64,000 nucleotides of DNA from RGIG1681 sp964646345 (GCA_964646345.1 CAZYDU010000004.1:45988-109987), one strand, 5' to 3'. Counted from the stretch's first letter, positions 53,016-61,212 are shown. Notes: a model not told the origin generated them from the letters alone. Translations and numbers: made by a program.

Positions 53016-54830
53016 ATGATTACAGATAAACAATTAAAGCAACTATGGAAGAAATTTTTTACTTCTCATGGATTTACACAAATTCAAAATAGTTCGGTTA
53101 TTCCAGAAAATGACCCAACCGTTCTTTTTACAACCGCTGGCATGCATCCATTAGTGCCATATCTATTAGGCGAGAAGCACCCAATGGGCAACAAACTTTT
53201 TGATGTGCAACGTTGCATTAGAACAGGCGACATTGACGATGTTGGAGACTTTAACCACAACACGTTTTTTGAAATGCTTGGAAACTGGTTTTTAGGTTCT
53301 TGTCCAAAAGACGAAATGATTAAACTTTCTTATGAGTTTTTGACAAGCAAAGATTATCTTGGAATTGACCCTGATAAGCTTTCTGTTACAGTTTTTGAAG
53401 GCGATGAAACAGCTCCACGTGACGAGCTTTGTGCTAAGACTTGGCAAGAATGCGGTATAAAACAAGAACACATTTTCTTTAACCCTAAAGAAGACAACTG
53501 GTGGGGCTTGGGAAGTGGTGTTGGACCTTGCGGACCTGACACTGAAATGTTCTATGATTCAGGCAAAGAAAAATGTTCTCCTGAATGTCGACCTGGCTGT
53601 CATTGCGGAAAATACAACGAAATTTGGAACGATGTATTCATGCAATACAAGGTTGAAAAAGTTGGAGACAAAGCTGTGGCTCTTGAAAACCCTAACATTG
53701 ATACTGGTATGGGTGTTGAAAGAACAATCTGTGTTCTCAATGGTGTTAAATCAAGCTATGACGTTGGCATTTTTAAAGATGTTATCGATTTCATGAATGA
53801 AAAAGCTGAAATCAAAAACTCTGACGAAACTGTTAAGTCTTACAGAATCTTAGCTGACCACTTGAGAAGTGCTGTATTCGTTTTGGGCGATGAAAAAGCT
53901 ATTAAGCCATCTAATATCGGTCAAGGTTATATCTTAAGAAGATTTATTCGCCGTTCTGTTAACCACGCAAGAAAAATTAAACTTGATACAAAATTCTTTG
54001 CAGATGTTGCCGACCTTTACATTAATTATTATGCAGACGATTATGAAATTTTGGTTAAGAATAGAGAAGTTATAAAATCAGAACTTTTAATCGAAGTTGA
54101 AAAATTCTCTAAAGCTATCAATGAAGGTTATAAAGAATTTGAAAAAGTAATTAATGGTATTGAAAGACATAAGCAATTCGCAAAAGAAGGCGAAATTGTT
54201 GAAAATATTATTTCAGGCAAAGCTTCATTTAGACTTTTTGATACTTTTGGTTTCCCACTTGAACTTACCGAAGAAATTGCAAAAGAGAAAGGCTACACCG
54301 TTGACAAAGCTGGATATGAAGAAGCATTTAAGGCTCATCAAGAACTTTCTAGGTCGGCATCAGCTGGTACATTTAAAGGCGGATTGGCTGATTCATCATA
54401 TGAAACTGCAAAACTTCACACTGCAACACACTTAATGCTTGCAGGACTTAAAAAGATGTTTGGCGAGCAAGTTATACAAAAAGGTTCAAACATTACACCT
54501 GAAAGATTACGTTTTGACTTTAATCTTGACCACAAAATGACCGAAGAAGAAATCAAAGAACTTGAAGCATTCGTAAACAAAGCAATCGAAAGAAAACTTG
54601 ATGTAACTCAAGAGGAACTTACGCTTGAAGAAGCAAGAAAAGCTGGGGCTCATGGTATATTTGATTCAAAATATGGTGAAAAGGTTAAAGTGTTTACTAT
54701 CGGCGATGTAGACAAACAAATTTGCGGTGGCCCACATGCTAAAAACACAGGCGATTTACATCACTTTAAAATTACAAAAGAAGAAAGCTCATCTTCAGGC
54801 ATCAGAAGAATTAAAGCTATTTTAGATTAA
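53016..54830 (+). CDS. alaS: Short alanyl-tRNA synthetase (no C-terminal DHHA1 part)
   Basis: 604 aa versus ~875 for typical bacterial AlaRS. Class II core with FTTAGMHPLVPYLLG, HNTFFEMLGNWF, GPCGPDTEM, NPNIDTGMGVER; tRNA-recognition region with RRFIRRSVNHAR; editing domain with His468/His472 (HTATH) and Cys570/His574 (CGGPH). It ends right after the editing domain. A Cys-rich insert (C187, C191, C195, C197 in KCSPECRPGCHCG) lies before EIWNDVFMQY, a possible zinc site. SD AAAAGGAA before ATG. Probably an active but monomeric enzyme; whether a full AlaRS exists elsewhere is unknown. Confidence 0.9.
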   Translation: MITDKQLKQLWKKFFTSHGFTQIQNSSVIPENDPTVLFTTAGMHPLVPYLLGEKHPMGNKLFDVQRCIRTGDIDDVGDFNHNTFFEMLGNWFLGSCPKDEMIKLSYEFLTSKDYLGIDPDKLSVTVFEGDETAPRDELCAKTWQECGIKQEHIFFNPKEDNWWGLGSGVGPCGPDTEMFYDSGKEKCSPECRPGCHCGKYNEIWNDVFMQYKVEKVGDKAVALENPNIDTGMGVERTICVLNGVKSSYDVGIFKDVIDFMNEKAEIKNSDETVKSYRILADHLRSAVFVLGDEKAIKPSNIGQGYILRRFIRRSVNHARKIKLDTKFFADVADLYINYYADDYEILVKNREVIKSELLIEVEKFSKAINEGYKEFEKVINGIERHKQFAKEGEIVENIISGKASFRLFDTFGFPLELTEEIAKEKGYTVDKAGYEEAFKAHQELSRSASAGTFKGGLADSSYETAKLHTATHLMLAGLKKMFGEQVIQKGSNITPERLRFDFNLDHKMTEEEIKELEAFVNKAIERKLDVTQEELTLEEARKAGAHGIFDSKYGEKVKVFTIGDVDKQICGGPHAKNTGDLHHFKITKEESSSSGIRRIKAILD

Positions 54831-54840
54831 GGAGAAAATT

Positions 54841-56265
54841 ATGGCAAATAAAAAAATTACAAGTCGTGATGTTGACTTTGCAAAATGGTATACAGATGTT
54901 GTTAACACTGCACATTTATCTTCATATTCAAATGTTAAAGGTTGCATTATCTTAGAGCCTAATGGTTATGCCATTTGGGAAAATATCCAAAAAAACCTAG
55001 ACAAGATGTTCAAGAAAACTGGACATAAAAATGTCGCTATGCCTATGCTTATCCCTGAAAACTTAATGCGTAAAGAAGGCGAGCTTATCAATGGCTTTGC
55101 TCCTGAAGTTGCTTGGGTGACCATGGGTGGCGAAAAACAGTTGGAAGAAAGAATGTGTATTCGACCAACAAGTGAAACACTGTTTTCAGACTATTATTCA
55201 ACCGTTGTAAAATCTTATCGTGATTTGCCATTAAAATACAACCAATGGTGTTCGGTTATGCGTTGGGAAAAGGAAACTAGACCATTTTTAAGAAGCCGTG
55301 AGTTCTGGTGGCAAGAAGGTCACACCATTCACGAAACCCAAGAAGAAGCTGAACAAGAAACCAGGGGAATGCTTGGAGTTTACAAGGACTTCTTTGAAAA
55401 TTACTTGGCAATTCCTGTTGTAACTGGAAGAAAAACTGAAAAAGAAAAGTTTGCCGGTGCTGATTACACTTTAACTATCGAAGCACTTATGTATAACGGT
55501 GTATCACTTCAATCTGGAACAAGCCATTATTTCGGTCAAAGATTTTCTAAGGCTTATGACATTAAATTCTTAACAAGAAACAATGATTTTGAGTATGTTT
55601 ACCAAACATCTTGGGGTGTTAGTAGCCGTATGATTGGGGCACTTATCATGGTTCATGGCGATGAAGATGGTTTAGTTCTTCCACCAAGAATTGCTCCAAC
55701 AAAGGTAAGAATCGTATGTATTCAAAATGATGATGAAATCAAAAATTTGGCTCAAAAATATGCTGATATTTTGGAGAATGCTGACATTTCTTACGATATT
55801 GATAGTTCTGAGCAAAACCCAGGATTTAAGTTTGCTGAAGCTGAAGTTTTGGGTATTCCACTTAGAATTGAAATCGGTAAACGTGACCTTGAAAAAGGAT
55901 TAATTACCTTAACTCGCCGTGATACAAAAGAAAAGAAACAAGTTCCAGTTGACTGCAACTTACTTGAAGAAGTTAATGGTTTGCTTGAAAAAATCCAAAA
56001 AGATATGTTCACAAGAGCAAAAGAAAGACAAGATAGCCTTACATTTACAGCAACAAACCTTGATGAATTTGCTAAAATTATGAATACCACGCCTGGCTTC
56101 ATTAAAGCAGATTGGTGCGGAGACCCTGAATGTGAATGCAAGATTAAGGAAATCCGTGGAACAAAATCAAGATGTATTTTGGAAAACGAAAAACCAATGA
56201 CAAATAAATGTGTGGTTTGTGGAAGACCAGCTAAACATCTTGTTGTTTGGGGTATTCAATATTAA
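54841..56265 (+). CDS. proS: Prolyl-tRNA synthetase, archaeal/eukaryotic-type
   Basis: 474 aa. Class II ProRS without the bacterial editing insertion: AMPMLIPENLM, RPTSETLFSDYYS, RWEKETRPFLRSREFWWQEGHT, SGTSHYFGQRFSKA, SSRMIGALIMVHGD, and a C-terminal zinc-binding tail with CGDPECECKI, CVVCGRPA and the terminal Tyr (VVWGIQY) typical of this type. Ten bases after alaS, with SD AAGGAGAAA. Confidence 0.95.
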   Translation: MANKKITSRDVDFAKWYTDVVNTAHLSSYSNVKGCIILEPNGYAIWENIQKNLDKMFKKTGHKNVAMPMLIPENLMRKEGELINGFAPEVAWVTMGGEKQLEERMCIRPTSETLFSDYYSTVVKSYRDLPLKYNQWCSVMRWEKETRPFLRSREFWWQEGHTIHETQEEAEQETRGMLGVYKDFFENYLAIPVVTGRKTEKEKFAGADYTLTIEALMYNGVSLQSGTSHYFGQRFSKAYDIKFLTRNNDFEYVYQTSWGVSSRMIGALIMVHGDEDGLVLPPRIAPTKVRIVCIQNDDEIKNLAQKYADILENADISYDIDSSEQNPGFKFAEAEVLGIPLRIEIGKRDLEKGLITLTRRDTKEKKQVPVDCNLLEEVNGLLEKIQKDMFTRAKERQDSLTFTATNLDEFAKIMNTTPGFIKADWCGDPECECKIKEIRGTKSRCILENEKPMTNKCVVCGRPAKHLVVWGIQY

Positions 56266-56271
56266 ACAATG

Positions 56272-56301
56272 AAAAAATATGCCTTAGTGGCATATTTTTT
56301 A
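56272..56301 (+). terminator. Terminator of alaS-proS
   Basis: AAATATGCC and GGCATATTT around TTAGT, followed by a T run. Confidence 0.85.
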
Positions 56302-56315
56302 TTATAAATGGTTCT

Positions 56316-56474
56316 AGGAGATTTCTCGATACATTCGCTTTGTTCACTTCACTCGAAATGACACAAGAAAGGTAAACATCTCCGAGATATGGGATTTCTC
56401 GACTAAACTGCGTTCCGCTCGAAATGACATGTAAAAATAGAATCAGACGCAAAAAAATAGAGTCGAAACAACAC
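56316..56474. repeat. Dispersed modular repeat, locus R10
   Basis: AGGAGATTTCTCGATACATTCG to CGAAATGACAC is one copy (two parts), then ATCTCCGAGATATGGGATTT to CGAAATGACATG, and a degenerate end GAGTCGAAACAACAC. Confidence 0.8.
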
Positions 56475-56495
56475 AAAGGGGTAAAAAAATAACAT

Positions 56496-56522
56496 AAAAA
56501 AAACACCCTTAATGGTGTTTAA
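56496..56522 (-). terminator. Terminator of the tyrosine recombinase gene
   Basis: Minus strand AAACACC and GGTGTTT arms followed by a T run; the recombinase stop codon overlaps it. Confidence 0.75.
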
Positions 56523-57574
56523 TTTCTAAGTTCAACAGCTGTTGAAGCACGTTTTCTTATATCTTCTGAGATGGCGGCGTAGTGTTTTTTTGTCGTATTA
56601 ACATCACGATGTCCCAAAATATCGGCAACAATATAAATATCTCCAGTCTCTTGGTAAAGTCTTGTACCATAAGTTGAACGCAATTTATGTGGAGTGATGT
56701 GCTTTAATGGGGTAACAATACCGGCATATTTTTTGACTAATTTCTCAACGGCTCTGGTTGATATTCTTTTATTTTGCAAAGAAACAAAGAGTGCTGGTTC
56801 ATCAATCAATTCCTTATTTTCATTTCTAACTTCAATCCAGTTAAACAAAGCTATTTTTACTTCATCGTTAAAGTACAAAATCGTTTGGTTTCCACCTTTA
56901 CGTGTAATATTTATTCCATTGGTTTTAAAGTCCACATCGTCAACATTTAAGCCAACACATTCAGATACACGCAAGCCAGTTCCAAGCAAAAGTGTCATGA
57001 TGGCGGTATCCCTAATTCTCGTGTGCTTATGAAAACCTTTTTCATGACCACTTAGCCCCATACCACTTTCAACAGTATCCAAAAATTTATATATTTCATC
57101 TTTTTCAAGACGAATAATTGGCTTATCATGAAGTTTTGGCATTTCAATTTTGCTGGCAACATCAACTGCAATCATTTCACGTCTAAAAAAATACTTAAAA
57201 AATGAACGTACTGATGCTATTTTCCTAGCTTTTCCACGTTCGCCGTTTGTGATTGTATTTCCATCTTCATCGGTGTAAGATGTCAAATAACTCATATATC
57301 TTTCAAAATGGGTTGTGTGGAATTTTTCAAGGTCTTTTACCTGAAAATCAAAAATTGCTTTATAATCCCTGAACAAATTAGTTTCATTTAAAGCCCAATT
57401 AAAAAAAGTTCTAAGGTCATAAGCATAATTTATTCTCGTTAAAGCACTAGTTCTGCTTTCAATTCCTGTAAAAAAATCCAATGCAAAATCGGGAAATTGC
57501 AATAATATTTCTCGCAATCTCTTTGTCAGTTTGATTTTTTGTTCATTATAATAACTTTGATTTTTAGAATTCAT
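56519..57574 (-). CDS. Tyrosine recombinase (XerC/XerD-like)
   Basis: 351 aa from ATG 57574; an upstream in-frame TTG at 57592 overlaps the -10 element. N-terminal SAM-like core-binding domain (ALTRINYAYDLRTFF), catalytic domain with Arg in TGLRVSECVGL, Lys near TRKGGNQ, HKLRSTYGT (HxxR), GHRDVNT and the nucleophile Tyr in KKHYA. No integrase partner genes, excisionase or element boundaries are beside it, so it may be the chromosomal dimer-resolution recombinase rather than a mobile-element integrase. Confidence 0.9.
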   Translation of the reverse strand: MNSKNQSYYNEQKIKLTKRLREILLQFPDFALDFFTGIESRTSALTRINYAYDLRTFFNWALNETNLFRDYKAIFDFQVKDLEKFHTTHFERYMSYLTSYTDEDGNTITNGERGKARKIASVRSFFKYFFRREMIAVDVASKIEMPKLHDKPIIRLEKDEIYKFLDTVESGMGLSGHEKGFHKHTRIRDTAIMTLLLGTGLRVSECVGLNVDDVDFKTNGINITRKGGNQTILYFNDEVKIALFNWIEVRNENKELIDEPALFVSLQNKRISTRAVEKLVKKYAGIVTPLKHITPHKLRSTYGTRLYQETGDIYIVADILGHRDVNTTKKHYAAISEDIRKRASTAVELRN

Positions 57575-57580
57575 AAATAA

Positions 57581-57609
57581 ATTATATATCAATTATAGAA
57601 AAAACACAA
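57581..57609 (-). promoter_or_regulatory. Promoter of the recombinase gene, placed for a leaderless start
   Basis: Minus strand TTGTGT (57609-57604, weak), 17-bp spacer, TATAAT (57586-57581), six bases before ATG 57574. No SD. Confidence 0.45.
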
Positions 57610-57680
57610 ATATTTTACGAATAGTTTTCTTGACTTTTCACCGCTTTTAGTTAAACTTAAATTATAAAAAAGGGGATTTT

Positions 57681-58472
57681 ATGATTGCTTTAAACGAAAT
57701 TGTTAATAATAAAAAATTTTATGAAGATAGATACAAACTTGCTAATAAATCTGTTAACCTTGACAAGATTTTGAGTCTTGAAAATAAATTTATTTTAATA
57801 GATAAAAAGGCTAATGAGCTTAGGTCAACATGCAACAAACTTTGTAGTCAGGTTGCTGAAACTATTAATTCTGGAGTAAGTCCTGCCGAACAAATAAAGC
57901 AAATAAATAAACTCGACAAACAAATTGAGTTTTACAATAAAAAGTCAGCTTGTTCCATGAAAAAAATAAACAAAGCGTTATCCAAACTTCCAAACCTGTC
58001 AATGGATACAAATATTCTCAACTTGCCACTTCCAACACATGAAAACTCAGAGTTCGGAAAAGAGCAATTTATTGAGAATTTAACACAATCTTTTATCACA
58101 AAACAATCTCAAGTCAAGCCAAAATGTTATTTAAAATCAATCAAAAATCAAGTTTTTAAAGCTGAAGAACTTGCTTTGAATATAATGTTTAAAAATAAAA
58201 AAACCGAATTATTGATGTTTTCAAAAACCAAACAAGACTTTGAAAGTGTTATCAATACTCTCAAAAATAACGCAAAATATCTTATTGATAAATCCATTAA
58301 ATATTTAAAAAAGGAAAGTTCAAAAGAATTTTTGGCAGTGCTTTGCGATAATACGAGACTCGAAATTCAATTTACAGGCGAATATGTTTCACGTGGAAAC
58401 AATCTAAAATTTTACAGCAAAGAATTAGATATGACAAAATTTGTAAACATTACAAAAATCACTATTAAGTAA
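57681..58472 (+). CDS. Protein resembling the SerRS tRNA-binding arm, without the synthetase core
   Basis: 263 aa. Residues about 25-118 follow the N-terminal coiled-coil arm of seryl-tRNA synthetase: LDKILSLENKFILIDKKANE then LRSTCNKLCSQVAE (compare the LRxxxNxxSKxI box), a second helix KQINKLDKQIEFYNKK, and KLPNLSMDTNILNLP at the position of the usual PNIPxxxVPxG. The class II catalytic motifs are absent; residues 130-263 match nothing known to me. SD AAAAGGGGA precedes ATG 57681. Close to alaS and proS. Function unknown; a tRNA- or ribosome-associated paralogue is an inference. Confidence 0.6.
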   Translation: MIALNEIVNNKKFYEDRYKLANKSVNLDKILSLENKFILIDKKANELRSTCNKLCSQVAETINSGVSPAEQIKQINKLDKQIEFYNKKSACSMKKINKALSKLPNLSMDTNILNLPLPTHENSEFGKEQFIENLTQSFITKQSQVKPKCYLKSIKNQVFKAEELALNIMFKNKKTELLMFSKTKQDFESVINTLKNNAKYLIDKSIKYLKKESSKEFLAVLCDNTRLEIQFTGEYVSRGNNLKFYSKELDMTKFVNITKITIK

Positions 58473-58548
58473 ATTTTTGAAAACAATCCATGTGCTTGTT
58501 TACATCTTTTTGACAATATTAACATGTATTTTCAACTCTTTTTACATA

Positions 58549-58754
58549 TCATTTCGAGCGAAGTTGGTGTGTCTTTTCGAGCGAAGTCGAGAAATCTCCT
58601 TGTTAGAAAATCGGAAATTAATTTTCAAAGAAATCTCTCCACGCACTCCATTTGGTCGAGATGACACTTGGCGGGCATGCATTTCTTCCGTGTTATTTTA
58701 ACTTTTTTGTGTCTTTTCGAGCGAAGCGAAACGAAACGGAATGAAGAAATCCAC
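58549..58754. repeat. Dispersed modular repeat, locus R11 (inverted orientation)
   Basis: Reverse-oriented copies: ATTTCGAGCGAAG, GTCTTTTCGAGCGAAGTCG to AAATCTCC, then AAAGAAATCTCTCC to GGTCGAGATGACAC (middle module), then GTCTTTTCGAGCGAAGCG. Opposite orientation to the other twelve loci. Confidence 0.8.
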
Positions 58755-58786
58755 TTGATAAAAATTTATTAAAAATTTTACACATG

Positions 58787-58822
58787 AAAAAAGGCTAAGC
58801 AATTTTGCTTAAGCCTTATTTT
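58787..58822 (-). terminator. Terminator of the membrane-anchored protein gene
   Basis: Minus strand AAGGCTTAAGCA and TGCTTAGCCTT arms followed by a T run. Confidence 0.8.
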
Positions 58823-59366
58823 ATTTCTTTTTTGAAACTTTTACAGAAGCAAATTTATCACTTTCTTGTTCAGTTTTGATTGTGTTAAAGAAATTCGTTG
58901 CATTTTTAAATGCATTTGTACCACGATTTGCCGAAGTTGCGATTTCTTCTTCGGTTTTAACTTTCTTTTCTCCGCCAACTTCCACAAAGTTTGCAATTTC
59001 TTCTTTAGCAACCATTTTCTTAACTGGAGCTTCAACTTCATGATTTACTACAACTGTGTTTGCGTTAAGTTCGTCATTCGATTCTTGATTAATATCAGTG
59101 ATTTGATTTACAAAATGAACAACATTGTTATCATTTTCATAGGTTGGAGTGGTTGAAACTTCTTCAGGTTGTTTTTCAATTACATAAGTTTCATCATCAA
59201 CTTTAGAAATAGGAGCATCATTTTTTGTTTTTCCTAGGTTGTTTTTATTTCTAACTCTAAGGAAATACCATGTCAAAAGACCAGCTATAGCTAAGAAAAG
59301 AACAACTCCATCAAAAATCAAAAGCCCAACAGTGACAGATTCTGCACATAAAAAAGTATTTAACAT
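58821..59366 (-). CDS. Single-TM anchored protein with acidic cytoplasmic tail
   Basis: 181 aa from ATG 59366, chosen because GAGGTG lies four bases upstream; a longer frame starts at 59396. A membrane segment (VGLLIFDGVVLFLAIAGLLT, about residues 13-32) is followed by RVRNKNN and a long Glu/Asn/Val-rich tail ending SVKVSKKK. Low complexity, no enzyme motif. No family recognised. Confidence 0.65.
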   Translation of the reverse strand: MLNTFLCAESVTVGLLIFDGVVLFLAIAGLLTWYFLRVRNKNNLGKTKNDAPISKVDDETYVIEKQPEEVSTTPTYENDNNVVHFVNQITDINQESNDELNANTVVVNHEVEAPVKKMVAKEEIANFVEVGGEKKVKTEEEIATSANRGTNAFKNATNFFNTIKTEQESDKFASVKVSKKK

Positions 59367-59753
59367 ATTACACCTCACATTATTATACAAGACCATTATA
59401 TCACATAAATAAAATAATAAAAATTATTTTAAGCACTTTTTTAAAAAAATTTATAAAATTTTATAATAAATTTTTCATGAATAAAAACGAAACTAAAAAC
59501 AAATTTTGCCATTAAGTTTCAAGATGTTTTTGTAGGTATTATGTCAGACAACTAAAATTATATTTCCGGTAGGGAAGTCCTAACTTAAATCCAAATCTAT
59601 AATATCTATTTGTCTAGCTAAAATAACATTACACTGGTTAAAAATTAATCCTTAACTATTCGATTCTTAATCATTTAATCAATTAGTCAACTCGTGATTC
59701 ATTGTCTTATTTTAATCCTTATAATGATTGCTATAAAATTAACTACTTCAATT

Positions 59754-60025
59754 CAAACACTCTGTGCGAGAACGTTTATGAGTATTTTATTTGTGGACGT
59801 GTCTGAGAGAATGCTAAAAAAGACAAAAACATCAAAGCCTTATACCAACATGCCTTACATACAATATCCAATGAATAAATGCCTTAGAACTTCAAACTCA
59901 TTCTGCGTGAGAACGTCTGAGAAAATCGTGTGATAAAATATCAAGTTTATTCAACGAGTTCTAAAATTTTCCAATAAAAATATTTTGGAAAGTCAAACTT
60001 ATTCTGCGTGAGAACGTCTGAGAGA
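59754..60025 (+). repeat. Three-copy repeat around TGCGTGAGAACGTCTGAGA in non-coding DNA
   Basis: Part of a gene-free stretch (59397-60548). Copies near 59754 (TGTGCGAGAACGTTTATGAG, degraded), 59892 (TGCGTGAGAACGTCTGAGAAA) and 59992 (TGCGTGAGAACGTCTGAGAGA); the last two are exactly 100 bp apart and share the lead TCAAACT. A partial GACGTGTCTGAGAGA lies near 59797. Each unit can fold as CGT-GAGA-ACG, a stem with a GNRA loop. Right of copy 3, CTATG/CATAG forms a hairpin (60030-60044). No gene is supported here. Confidence 0.6.
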
Positions 60026-60259
60026 ACTGCTATGTCTAACATAGTATATCAGACAAAATATACGCAAGCGACACAAATTTAAAATAACTAAATAATAAGA
60101 CACTAATATAAATAGCATGAATTAATTAAACAAAAAAAGACACACAAGGTCGTAAAAGTTTAAGTCAATTTTATACAATGAATTCATCACAAAACAAAAT
60201 AAAAAAAATTAGTTTTGAAAATTTGTTAAAAACTGGCATACACCCCCACCAAAACCCCA

Positions 60260-60297
60260 GTATTTATTCGCAAAAGCTGTCTTTTGCGAATAAATAC
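60260..60297. other. Perfect 17-bp inverted repeat with four-base loop
   Basis: GTATTTATTCGCAAAAG (60260-60276), CTGT, CTTTTGCGAATAAATAC (60281-60297). No T run follows on either strand, so it is not an ordinary terminator. It is preceded by an unusual C-rich tract (CACCCCCACCAAAACCCC, 60241-60258) in very AT-rich DNA. The flanks to 60490 are AT-rich with nothing else recognised. Confidence 0.85.
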
Positions 60298-60490
60298 GTT
60301 GTATAAATGTTAACAATTCTAATTTTTATTATCAACAAATTTTTAGTAACTTTTCAAAAAAATATCTGAATAATAAAACCCTACCCCTTTATTTTTCACT
60401 CTATTAATAAATAATTTAACTATCTATTTCATTATATTATTTCGTTTGTAAAAGCACTTCCTGACATGTCACAAAACAAACAATCATTGC

Positions 60491-60519
60491 TTGATTAAAA
60501 AAAACATTTAGTATATAAT
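60491..60519 (+). promoter_or_regulatory. Promoter of the DUF1653/phosphoribosyltransferase operon
   Basis: TTGATT at 60491-60496, 17-bp spacer, TATAAT at 60514-60519. Confidence 0.75.
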
Positions 60520-60548
60520 AAAATTATTATTTTTTATAGGAGAAGATT

Positions 60549-60806
60549 ATGGAAAGAATCGTTAAACCGTTTACCATTTGGAGACATTTTAAAGGCACAA
60601 CTGCATTTGTGATTACCGTTGCGAAGCACAGCGAGACCGGCGAAGATTTGGTTGTTTATAGATGCTTCGGAAACAAAGGTAAAACCAATCACAAAGACGG
60701 GATTTATGCAAGACCAATGAGTATGTTTCTATCTGAAGTTGACCACGAAAAGTATCCTGATGCTACACAAAAATATAGATTTGAAGAAATCACTGATATG
60801 GAGTAA
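60549..60806 (+). CDS. DUF1653 domain protein
   Basis: 85 aa. Pattern WRHFKG, AKHSETGEDLVVYR, YARPMSMFLSEVD and KYRFEEI fits DUF1653, a short domain of unknown function common in bacteria and phages. SD TAGGAGAAG. Ends two bases before the next ATG, forming a two-gene operon with the phosphoribosyltransferase-like gene. Confidence 0.85.
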   Translation: MERIVKPFTIWRHFKGTTAFVITVAKHSETGEDLVVYRCFGNKGKTNHKDGIYARPMSMFLSEVDHEKYPDATQKYRFEEITDME

Positions 60807-60808
60807 TA

Positions 60809-61174
60809 ATGGAAAAAGTTTATGTTACTTGGAAAGACATGGAAGATTATGTCGAAGATTTGATTGTAGAACTTAACAAAAACAACATTCACCCTACTGG
60901 GGTTTATGGAGTGCCACGTGGCGGGCTGATTTTGGCTACCCTTGTGTCTTATAAAATGGACATTCCCCTACTCCTTAATGCATCTAAAGGCTGTTTGATT
61001 ATTGATGATATTGCTGACAGTGGAAGGACACTTCTTCACTACACTGAGAATGATACCCAATTCAATAAGTACTACATATCAACAATGTTTTATCATGAAA
61101 GAAGTTTAGTTAAACCTGACTTTTTTAAATTTGAGAAGAAAGACAACTGGATTGTTTTTCCTTGGGAAGAATAA
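60809..61174 (+). CDS. Small phosphoribosyltransferase-like protein
   Basis: 121 aa. VYGVPRGGLILA (PPi loop) and CLIIDDIADSGRTL (PRPP-binding motif, two acidic residues then DSGRT) are the hallmark of type I phosphoribosyltransferases, most like the small Gpt/xanthine types. At 121 aa it is shorter than Gpt (~150), with a compact hood. Substrate unknown; a purine salvage or RNA-related role is possible. The region between 61175 and 61424 holds a repeat. Confidence 0.75.
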   Translation: MEKVYVTWKDMEDYVEDLIVELNKNNIHPTGVYGVPRGGLILATLVSYKMDIPLLLNASKGCLIIDDIADSGRTLLHYTENDTQFNKYYISTMFYHERSLVKPDFFKFEKKDNWIVFPWEE

Positions 61175-61212
61175 AAGTTTTTGGCGAGAACGTTTACATA
61201 CGGATAGCTCAA

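Noticed and set aside
59694..59933. 79-codon ORF in the non-coding region
   Set aside because: No SD, low complexity, and the repeated unit crosses into other frames with a stop; treated as repeat-containing non-coding DNA.
59397..60548. Replication origin (oriC) with DnaA boxes
   Set aside because: No TTATCCACA-type boxes or adjacent dnaA/dnaN were seen; only AT-richness, repeats and a hairpin.
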